A stretch of 7,144 nt of DNA from contig DFZI01000083.1 of NCBI GenBank assembly GCA_002383665.1, forward strand, positions 1 through 7,144, written 5' to 3'. Position 1 is the stretch's first letter, and every line of letters starts with the position of its first letter. The notes beneath the pieces were generated by a model, which worked only from the letters and a program-made list of their open reading frames with translations, was not told the DNA's origin and ran no database searches. Positions 1 through 5,411 of this stretch are shown one piece after another. Both the position numbers and the translations under genes were made by a program. This DNA comes from Dehalococcoidia bacterium UBA4060 (GTDB taxonomy: Bacteria; Chloroflexota; Dehalococcoidia; GIF9; UBA5629).

Positions 1-1111
1 TATGGCAATAATCTATATCAGGTATTATGCTATGCATAGAGTCATTCGCTTTTGGATCGTAAGCTGCAATATGCACACCTCTTTTGATCAAATCCAAAAT
101 AACGTTTATCGATCGTGAATCTCTGATATCATCTGTATTATCTTTAAAAGCCAGGCCCAAGACCGCAACTCGCTTCCCTCTTAATGAGCCAATTCTCTTC
201 TCAAGCAGGTCCACCAGTCTCTTAGGCTGCAGATCGTTTATTTTCATGACAGATTTCAATAATATTGGGTCTTCCCTTAAGCATTCTGCAAGATGGATTA
301 AAGCAGATACATCTTTGGGAAAGCAACTACCGCCAAAGCCAACTCCTGCATTTAGGAAATGCGGGTTGATTCTATGATCTAGGCCCACCCCATTCATGAC
401 CTCATATACATCAATGCTTAGCTTCTTGCAGATATTGCCTATTTCATTGGAAAATGAGATCTTAGTGGCAAGGAAGGCATTAGATGCATACTTTACCATT
501 TCTGCAGCAGTAAGTCCTGTTCTGACTATGGGCGCATTTAGCCCAGAATATGCAGTCTCTACAAGATCACCTGCCTTTCTATCATCACTTCCTATCACAA
601 TCCGATCCGGTCTCATGAAATCATGTATTGCACGACCTTCTCGCAGAAACTCTGGATTCATGACAAATCCAATATTTTGCTTTTTTAGGCAACCCTCCTT
701 CAAAACAAGTGGCATCACTACGTCTTGCGTTGTACCCGGAGGCACAGTGCTCTTTGTAGCGATAACATGGTATTTCTCTGAGCCTTGAAGAGCGTGGCCA
801 ATAGATATACTTGCGCTTTTTATCATGGAAAGATCTGCGCTGCCATTTGAAGAAGAGGGCGTTCCAACGCAAATAAAGGTTATATCTGATATTAAAACGC
901 TATTGAAGTCTGAGCTAACCGTCAAATTGTGGTCAATATGCTTGACCAGAATCTCTTCGAGGCCCTCCTCGAATATTGTCGGCCTTCCTGAATTGATGTG
1001 CGCAACCTTTCCTTCATCTATTTCAATTAAATTTACCGAATGCCCGAGTTCTGCCAGGCAAACTGATGAGACCAAGCCGACATAGCCACCACCAATTACA
1101 GAAATCCTCAT
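1..1111 (-). CDS. ugd: UDP-glucose 6-dehydrogenase family protein, 3' end cut by window edge
   Basis: The enzyme would oxidise a UDP-hexose (probably UDP-glucose) twice with NAD+ to the UDP-uronic acid, a cytosolic step feeding surface glycan synthesis. Seen in the 370 residues available: a Rossmann motif IGGGYVG at residues 6-12 followed by an acidic residue (E30) at the end of the second strand; CVGTP at 81-85; TKSTVPPGT at 119-127; NPEFLREG at 152-159; the central dimerisation helix with EMVKYASNAF at 204-213; the catalytic loop GFGGSCFPKD at 258-267 with Cys263, Lys266 and Asp267; and the start of the C-terminal UDP-binding domain with LAFKDNTDDIRDS at 320-332. The GGSCFPKD loop fits UDP-glucose/GDP-mannose dehydrogenases rather than WecC-type ManNAc dehydrogenases. 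Family members have roughly 420-440 residues, so some 50-70 are missing beyond position 1. I chose the ATG at 1111: an in-frame ATG at 1135 would add eight residues but probably lies at or ahead of the transcription start predicted from the TATA-like element at 1151-1163, and GGTG sits just ahead of 1111. Exact substrate is uncertain. Confidence 0.93.
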   Translation of the reverse strand, partial: MRISVIGGGYVGLVSSVCLAELGHSVNLIEIDEGKVAHINSGRPTIFEEGLEEILVKHIDHNLTVSSDFNSVLISDITFICVGTPSSSNGSADLSMIKSASISIGHALQGSEKYHVIATKSTVPPGTTQDVVMPLVLKEGCLKKQNIGFVMNPEFLREGRAIHDFMRPDRIVIGSDDRKAGDLVETAYSGLNAPIVRTGLTAAEMVKYASNAFLATKISFSNEIGNICKKLSIDVYEVMNGVGLDHRINPHFLNAGVGFGGSCFPKDVSALIHLAECLREDPILLKSVMKINDLQPKRLVDLLEKRIGSLRGKRVAVLGLAFKDNTDDIRDSRSINVILDLIKRGVHIAAYDPKANDSMHSIIPDIDYCH

Positions 1112-1150
1112 TGGAACACCAGATACAATGCTCATTGCCGTTAACGCTCA

Positions 1151-1163
1151 CGGTTATTTAAGG
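1151..1163 (-). promoter_or_regulatory. Probable TATA box of the nucleotide-sugar dehydrogenase
   Basis: Read on the minus strand, this stretch is CCTTAAATAACCG, an archaeal TATA-type element preceded by a purine-rich CAAAG that could serve as a weak BRE. A start about 25 bases downstream would fall near 1132, leaving a leader of about 20 bases before the ATG at 1111. This also argues against the alternative ATG at 1135. Confidence 0.5.
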
Positions 1164-1182
1164 CTTTGTCTCTGAACCATAG

Positions 1183-1362
1183 TCGTTGAGTCCAAGGCTT
1201 TGGCAGGTGAATGTCTCCCAGCTCCCCAATCCGGTCGCGATTTGCGATGAGTTCACGACCTTCATTCAAAACATGTGGCATTTCATTGAAAAGGTGTACA
1301 CCATAAGAGGCTGCATTCAGCCCTCACATCTCCGGGTCATTTCGAAGTGGAGGTTGCCTTAA
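1183..1362 (+). pseudogene. Possible decayed coding fragment
   Basis: The frame is open for 59 codons from just after a TAG at 1180-1182 to a TAA at 1360-1362, without an ATG near its beginning. The translation looks protein-like rather than random: it is rich in aromatic and hydrophobic residues, with stretches such as CDEFTTFIQNMWHFIEKVY and IQPSHLRVISKWRLP at the end. I do not recognise the family; the C-terminal tail of a transposase or another mobile-element protein is one possibility. It lies between two plausible promoters and has no matching ribosome site. A 59-codon frame can be open by chance, so confidence is low. Confidence 0.25.
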
Positions 1363-1424
1363 ATACCATTGCTTAACTATTTGTCCATTATCAGGGGTGC
1401 AGTCCACATTCAACCGGTAGCGAG

Positions 1425-1496
1425 ATGACCTACGCGCTTGATGAGCGGGGACTTGAGGAGTGCAGGAAGCTTCGAGAAAGATTGAAAGCCCTCTAA
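1425..1496 (+). pseudogene. Possible gene tail or tiny ORF followed by a hairpin
   Basis: ATG at 1425 opens 23 codons to a TAA at 1494-1496. The peptide includes LDERGLEECRKLRERLKAL, an amphipathic, strongly charged helix typical of the C-terminus of a real protein. The same frame is open at least as far upstream as about 1380, so it may be the 3' end of a lost gene. A hairpin (AGGTGGC-AAG-GCTACCT, 1497-1513, one G-T pair) begins one base after the stop. No family is recognised and no ribosome site was seen. Confidence 0.22.
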
Positions 1497-1513
1497 AGGT
1501 GGCAAGGCTACCT
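1497..1513 (+). other. Short hairpin after the stop of a possible gene tail
   Basis: AGGTGGC and GCTACCT pair over seven positions (one G-T pair) around an AAG loop. It lies immediately after the TAA at 1494-1496. No T run follows at once, so an intrinsic terminator is not demonstrated. Confidence 0.3.
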
Positions 1514-1743
1514 AGATGTCAGCTATAAAACGCTTAATATAAGTACGTGTAACCTGCAATAGTTGTCTCCTTTTTTTGCCTGCACCAAAACAAGTCATAA
1601 ATCGCTTCTGGCAAACAAATCAATCCAGTACACTATGGAATGATTTATCGACAATTGCCCGATATTGGTTTTTCGTTAGCAGTAAGCTTGAAAAGACGCT
1701 GTAGAATCCGCCGCGCAACACCAGACCTTACGAGATCGAAAAC

Positions 1744-1759
1744 ATATTTATAAAAATAT
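1744..1759 (+). promoter_or_regulatory. Strong TATA box upstream of the beta-helix gene
   Basis: The stretch contains TTTATAAA (1747-1754) inside an A/T-only block and is the best TATA match in the window. A start about 25 bases downstream, near 1776, would give a leader of about 138 bases before the ATG at 1914. A second possibility is a closer, weaker element around 1878-1888, because the matching place ahead of the broken copy has ATCATAATATAC (4137-4148); that would make the transcript nearly leaderless. The sequence alone does not decide between them. Confidence 0.5.
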
Positions 1760-1913
1760 CATGGACGCTGATTCCGGCCAGGATGGTTGTACAAAATTAG
1801 TGCGTATAACTTTCACCCGCACGTTTTGCACCCGGAAATTTGACCTGAACCACACTATGGGCGTGCATCTATAACGATTGTGATAACCGCAAACTTTTTC
1901 ATTAGTTCTTACA

Positions 1914-3965
1914 ATGGGCAAATATGGAGGGATATCCGTTAAAAATGAATTTGTAATCGTTCTGATATCATTTGCCCTCATCCAAGGTGCCGATGGTATC
2001 CAGGTCACAGCCTCGGGCGGCGGTAATGGCGAGAGCGATTCGGTTTCGATGAATTTTGATACATTGAAAGACTCTGCCGTGAGCAGCCAAATCGCAATCA
2101 AAGGCGCAGATCTGACACCATTAACCACGTTAAGCGGCTCAGTCGCGAAATTTGAACAGACCCACTCGGTCAAGGACGCTTCGGGAAAAAGCGCCAGCGT
2201 GTACGTCAAGGTTCTCAATGCGCCCAGTGGCCTAACATACACCTCCAAAGTCCTGCCAAAAGAAGGAAGCGTAACCACTCAAACCCAGGTCTCGGCTGAG
2301 CAGTGGCTCACGGTTCCCAAGGCAGATTCCATCAAGTGTACAGCGACTTCATCTTATGGCACCATTCGATCGGCAAGCGTGGGTTTGGAAGAAGCTAGGA
2401 GCACAGCAGCAGGAGACTATGTCACGCTCACAGGATATTGCGGCAAAGCAGTAACCACGGGTACTTCGGTTCTTGCGAGCCAGACTGCAACCAGTGGAGC
2501 GGCTAATTCCATCAAGATATACGGCAGTGCCAAGGATAGCAGTGGAACCTATAGCATAAGCACCCCGCTCAAGGGCATATCAGGTGGAAAAGCCACATTC
2601 TCGGGATTGAGCGAGACTGCATCGGCAGGAACTACCACTCAGGTAATCCAAAAAGAGCATTTAAAGGGAACATTCACCAGCAAAGCTACGGCAGTGACAA
2701 AAACCATAACCAGATCCTCGAACTATGGCACTGAGTACGACCTTAATTTGGCAGCCAAGAAAAGTGCATCAGGACCGACTGTATCTGGAATCGTGGGTTA
2801 TTATGTCAACCCAACTCTGAAAATCCAGGGTGCTGTGAACGCTGCGCTATCTGGTGACGCCATAAATGTAGCTACAGGCACTTACAGGGAGAACGTGAAG
2901 GTCGATAAGTCGTTGACCGTGAAGGGTGCTGGATCGGCCAGAACCATTGTTGATGGTAACAAAGCAGGGTCGGTTTTCATGGTAGGAAAGGGTAACGCAA
3001 ATGCTGTCGTGCGGTTGTCTGGTATGACCATAAAGAATGGTAAAGCGGATTATGGAGCGGGAATTTATAACAATGGCAAGCTAACGGTTGCTAGTTGCGC
3101 TATATCAGAAAACAAGGCATGGTATGGAGGCGGCATAAGAAATTATGGCACTCTGACAGTGACTGGTAGTACCATATCCGCAAACAGTTGTTTGAAGACT
3201 AAAATCATATATGGTTCCGGAGGGGCCAGTTGGGAGTATCCTGGCAGTGGTGGCGGTATCTATAACTCCGGCATAGCAACCATAACAGGCAGTACCATAT
3301 CAAAGAACAGCGCTCTTGAAGATGGTGGCGGCATTTATAACTCAGGAACAGTAACAATAACCGGTAGCACGCTATCTGGAAACAGTCTCATTGGCTCTAT
3401 CCGCTACAATTCTTACGGTGGCGGAATTTACAACAAAGGCACAATGACCGTTACAAGTAGCACGATATCAGGGAACTATGCAACTCATGGAGGAGGCATT
3501 GCAAATTCCGGAACTGCGACGGTAAAAAGCAGCAAGATATCCGGTAATACGGTGAAATACAAAGGAGGAGGAATTGCAAACTACGGTATTTATAAAAGCG
3601 GAACTTTCACTCCTGCCAATCTAAAACTAATAGATACAACAATATCATCGAACAAAGCAAATTGGAAAGGAGGGGGAATCGACAACACTGGCATTCTATA
3701 TGTCAGTGGGTCGAGTCTGATATTCAGCAATCAGGCTACTATTGGCAATGGTGGTGGGATTAATTCCGAGCCATACTCATCTACGTGCACTGTGACACTT
3801 GACGGTTCTAAGGTCAAAATCTATTCGAATAAGGCACATCTACCTAGTTCGATTACATCAGCAAATTGGTATCAACAATACGGCGTGTATGTAAATTCGG
3901 GTTCACCGATCAAGAAGAACGGATTCAACCCCTCAACGCAGGTCACCGGCAACACCAAGATCTAA
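1914..3965 (+). CDS. Secreted right-handed parallel beta-helix (polymorphic-repeat) protein
   Basis: This 683-residue protein is probably exported and placed on or near the cell surface. Seen: a Sec-type signal peptide with hydrophobic core FVIVLISFALIQG at residues 13-25, cleavage probably near 28-30; an N-terminal module of about residues 31-290 that starts VTASGGGNG; then a beta-helix entry at about 295-350 (LKIQGAVNAALSGDAINVA, TGTYRENVKVDKSLTVKGAG, IVDGN), the usual cap of NosD/pectate-lyase-like helices; and coils from about 365 on. Nine coils carry a GGGI[Y/R/A/D]N-type turn (starts 381, 405, 446, 471, 502, 526, 551, 586, 613), usually followed by a T-V-T-[S/G]-S-T-I-S-x-N ladder, as in Chlamydia-type polymorphic repeats. 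No C-terminal membrane anchor, LPxTG or PGF-CTERM motif is visible, so attachment is unknown. Such folds serve as adhesins or carbohydrate-active enzymes; no catalytic residues can be assigned. The ATG at 1914 is the only start giving an intact signal peptide; no good ribosome site precedes it. A terminator follows the stop directly. Fold confidence is high, function is open. Confidence 0.9.
   Translation: MGKYGGISVKNEFVIVLISFALIQGADGIQVTASGGGNGESDSVSMNFDTLKDSAVSSQIAIKGADLTPLTTLSGSVAKFEQTHSVKDASGKSASVYVKVLNAPSGLTYTSKVLPKEGSVTTQTQVSAEQWLTVPKADSIKCTATSSYGTIRSASVGLEEARSTAAGDYVTLTGYCGKAVTTGTSVLASQTATSGAANSIKIYGSAKDSSGTYSISTPLKGISGGKATFSGLSETASAGTTTQVIQKEHLKGTFTSKATAVTKTITRSSNYGTEYDLNLAAKKSASGPTVSGIVGYYVNPTLKIQGAVNAALSGDAINVATGTYRENVKVDKSLTVKGAGSARTIVDGNKAGSVFMVGKGNANAVVRLSGMTIKNGKADYGAGIYNNGKLTVASCAISENKAWYGGGIRNYGTLTVTGSTISANSCLKTKIIYGSGGASWEYPGSGGGIYNSGIATITGSTISKNSALEDGGGIYNSGTVTITGSTLSGNSLIGSIRYNSYGGGIYNKGTMTVTSSTISGNYATHGGGIANSGTATVKSSKISGNTVKYKGGGIANYGIYKSGTFTPANLKLIDTTISSNKANWKGGGIDNTGILYVSGSSLIFSNQATIGNGGGINSEPYSSTCTVTLDGSKVKIYSNKAHLPSSITSANWYQQYGVYVNSGSPIKKNGFNPSTQVTGNTKI
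3054..3770 (+). repeat. Degenerate coding repeats encoding nine beta-helix turns
   Basis: The DNA repeatedly encodes a glycine-rich turn (GGTGGCGG-like, then ATTTATAAC-like) followed by a strand ending in ACCATATC or similar. The period is irregular, about 24-41 codons, because loops of different length sit between turns. Synonymous positions differ between units, so the repeats are old or kept by selection on the protein rather than freshly duplicated. Confidence 0.75.
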
Positions 3966-4008
3966 AGGGCTATCGAGGGAGGACGATCTGCCCTTCATCC
4001 CCTTTTTT
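3965..4008 (+). terminator. Intrinsic-type terminator of the beta-helix gene
   Basis: AAGGGC (3965-3970) pairs with GCCCTT (3990-3995), and ATCG/CGAT extends the stem inward around an AGGAGGA-type loop. A T6 run lies at 4003-4008. It begins at the last base of the stop codon and fits transcription end of the upstream gene; archaeal termination depends mainly on the T run. Confidence 0.6.
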
Positions 4009-4130
4009 AGAATATCAGAAACGCCAAGGAGCCACAGGACGAGGCTCATACGTGGCAGATGAAAATCGAAATGCTTTGACATCATGAATTCGATTTACAT
4101 GGGAAAGTACATACAACCAGCTAGCAACTA

Positions 4131-4298
4131 TGACGATCATAATATACGCAAACTTTTTCTTTAGTCCTTCTAATGGGCAAGTATTGAGGGATATCCATCA
4201 AAAATGAATCTGCAATCTTTCTGATAGCTTTGACCTTCATCCAGGGTGCCTGTAGCATCCAGATGGGAGTGAACCCCTCCGAGTGGACAATGAGTTAA
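4131..4298 (+). pseudogene. Broken copy of the leader and signal peptide of the beta-helix gene
   Basis: This stretch aligns with about 1872-2003. Both contain CGCAAACTTTTTC, then TTAGT, CTT and AATGGGCAA, then GAGGGATATCC, AAAAATGAAT and later ATCCA(A/G)GGTGCC. In the copy the start ATG is kept at 4173, but the fifth codon is TGA (4185-4187) where the intact gene has GGA. Beyond it the frame still reads ISIKNESAIFLIALTFIQGA, a recognisable signal peptide, and then stops at TAA 4296-4298. Similarity ends just after the ATCCAG that encodes Ile-Gln at the likely cleavage site, so the mature part is missing. It is a remnant of a paralogue or of a partial duplication; leader and signal peptide survived together. 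A rarely used start downstream of the TGA cannot be fully excluded, but no ATG, GTG or TTG sits in a suitable place. Confidence 0.75.
4137..4148 (+). promoter_or_regulatory. TATA-like element ahead of the broken copy
   Basis: ATCATAATATAC lies about 25-30 bases before the conserved ATG at 4173, the distance expected for a leaderless archaeal transcript. Its counterpart ahead of the intact gene is weaker (TGTGATAACC). Confidence 0.35.
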
Positions 4299-4320
4299 GC
4301 AACATCAACTCATAGAGGGG
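4274..4320. repeat. Two-step inverted repeat between convergent genes
   Basis: CCCCTC (4274-4279) pairs with GAGGGG (4315-4320), and inside it ATGAGTT (4290-4296) pairs with AACTCAT (4307-4313) around a ten-base loop. Ten bases are unpaired on the left arm and one on the right. No T run follows on either strand. It overlaps the last codons of the broken copy, close to where similarity to the intact gene ends, and lies about 50 bases past the stop of the minus-strand gene. It could mark a rearrangement junction or slow both convergent transcripts. Confidence 0.45.
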
Positions 4321-4367
4321 AGTGCATGCAAAATGGCGAGGAGCCATAAATTATTTGGCTTCAAGCC

Positions 4368-5324
4368 CTATGTCTTCGGAGTTCCTTTGTAGCAGGTGCA
4401 ATCGAAGACCCCTTTGGCACCGGTTCCAAAGCCCTTTTTATCATCGAAGTACATTAGGTCGTTCCAGCCGCCATTGCAGCATGGTAGCCAACTATCAACC
4501 TCATCATCGGTATCATCGGACTTTTTGAATACAGATCTCATCTCTATTTTTCTTGAGATGTCATAATTACCATAATATCGCTCTTCTCCTTCACTAAGAG
4601 CTGGATAGTTTTGATGCTTAATATCGTACTGAGAATCTCTGAGCCTATAGCTTAAATCGGCTATTCCAGTAGTTTTAGAATTGATTATATAGCCCAAATA
4701 TTTGGTTGGCTTGAACTCTGCCAGTAGAATTGAATCATTAGTAGCCAGCACTGTGGCATTTAGCCTCTGCAGCCAAATAACAGTCCACTGCTCCTTAGAT
4801 AGCTCGTGGTTGTATAGCAAGTTCGCACCCACAAAGTCTCCGTTATTTTCCTCATAATCTCGATTGTTTATTTGCTGACCGGAATAAGCTAGGGATCTAC
4901 TGGCTTTTATGAAGATCGGCCATTTTTCATTTTTGTACTCGATTGTGTATAGATCAGTTCCCTCTGGCTTCTCAACTATAATCTCGATTTCGTCAGGGTA
5001 AACAACTGACTGCATCATTATTTCATCTGAGGTTTTATAGCTCCCTGCCAGAGAGCTTGTCCTCTGCCTGAGCCGTACGTCATTAGTTCCAACTTCTTCA
5101 TAGTAGGATTGGTATGGGCTTAGAATTCTGCCACGGGATTCTACAGGTGATATTTTGCCTTCCACTGAGCTTGAGAGGTTAAAGCTAATATTGCTGCTCT
5201 GGCGATGGATGGACCAATGAGACGAATTGGTGTCAACGCTACTCGACCAGTAGACTCCGTAGACGTTTGAACTAAGTGCCAATACTACAATAATGAGGTG
5301 AATTGCCCGAAACCTGCGCATCAT
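4368..5324 (-). CDS. Secreted protein of unknown function with CC...CxC C-terminus
   Basis: I do not recognise a named domain. The 318-residue product starts MMRRFRAIHL, followed by a hydrophobic core IIVVLAL and a likely signal-peptide cleavage after VYG at residue 23. The mature part is rich in Ser, Tyr, Asn and acidic residues, with predicted beta-strand stretches such as EIEIIVEKP (112-120) and WTVIWLQRL (180-188). The C-terminus holds all four mature cysteines: Cys282-Cys283 in SWLPCCNGGW and Cys309/Cys311 in VFDCTCY, which may form disulfides or a metal site. At least five N-x-S/T sequons (Asn33, 45, 49, 189, 196) would permit archaeal N-glycosylation. No membrane anchor is visible, so it is probably released or held by other surface proteins. 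The tandem ATG at 5324/5321 is preceded by AGGT (minus strand, about 5329-5332). It is divergent from the next gene across 87 bases. Reality as a gene is well supported; role unknown. Confidence 0.82.
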   Translation of the reverse strand: MMRRFRAIHLIIVVLALSSNVYGVYWSSSVDTNSSHWSIHRQSSNISFNLSSSVEGKISPVESRGRILSPYQSYYEEVGTNDVRLRQRTSSLAGSYKTSDEIMMQSVVYPDEIEIIVEKPEGTDLYTIEYKNEKWPIFIKASRSLAYSGQQINNRDYEENNGDFVGANLLYNHELSKEQWTVIWLQRLNATVLATNDSILLAEFKPTKYLGYIINSKTTGIADLSYRLRDSQYDIKHQNYPALSEGEERYYGNYDISRKIEMRSVFKKSDDTDDEVDSWLPCCNGGWNDLMYFDDKKGFGTGAKGVFDCTCYKGTPKT

Positions 5325-5411
5325 ATAGAACCTACAACTAGGACTCTAATAAAGCTTATCATCTATTAATTGTAATTACATCCAAGGAAAAAAGTAGGAG
5401 GTAATAATTGA
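5325..5411. promoter_or_regulatory. Shared divergent promoter region
   Basis: The 87 bases between two divergent secreted-protein genes are A/T-rich. On the minus strand GCTTTATTAG (about 5345-5354) is a TATA-like element some 25 bases from the start at 5324, giving an almost leaderless transcript. On the plus strand TCTATTAATTG (about 5362-5372) could place a start near 5390, just before the ribosome site. The overlap suggests the two genes are regulated together. No clear operator palindrome beyond the AAGCTT core was seen. Confidence 0.45.
5396..5402 (+). promoter_or_regulatory. Strong ribosome binding site AGGAGGT
   Basis: A full Shine-Dalgarno match lies nine bases ahead of the ATG at 5412 and fixes that start. 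It contrasts with the beta-helix gene, which has no comparable site ahead of its ATG, so the two related genes are translated by different routes. Confidence 0.8.

Larger units (their letters stand above)
1164..1913. other. Long intergenic stretch without an intact gene
   Basis: No complete gene with a credible start was found on either strand over about 750 bases, which is long for an archaeal genome. It holds a 59-codon open frame without a proper start (1183-1362), a short frame ending in a plausible charged helix (1425-1496) with a hairpin right after its stop (1497-1513), a TATA-like CTTAATATAAG at about 1533-1543 followed by a T7 run at 1571-1577, and a strong TATA box near 1747. I saw no tRNA, rRNA or CRISPR array. 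The pattern suggests decayed genes, but no parent gene is recognised. Confidence 0.6.

Noticed and set aside
84..1085. Plus-strand open frames across the left end
   Set aside because: They are antisense to the dehydrogenase, whose motifs and continuous frame on the minus strand are unmistakable.
1571..1577. T7 run as terminator of a small RNA from the TATA-like element at 1533-1543
   Set aside because: The start predicted from that element would lie within about ten bases of the T run, leaving no room for an RNA.
1761..1874. 37-codon plus-strand ORF just after the strong TATA box
   Set aside because: Its ATG lies upstream of the transcription start expected from that TATA box, it has no ribosome site, and its translation looks random.
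1748..2278. Minus-strand 176-codon open frame
   Set aside because: It overlaps the signal peptide and N-terminal module of the beta-helix gene, shows no domain, and would run over the strong TATA box.
4029..4047. GAGCC/GGCTC hairpin after the beta-helix terminator
   Set aside because: The stem has five pairs with a nine-base loop, no T run and no relation to a gene end; this is expected by chance.
3866..4087. Plus-strand 73-codon frame at the end of the beta-helix gene
   Set aside because: It overlaps the real gene in another frame and runs through the terminator hairpin.
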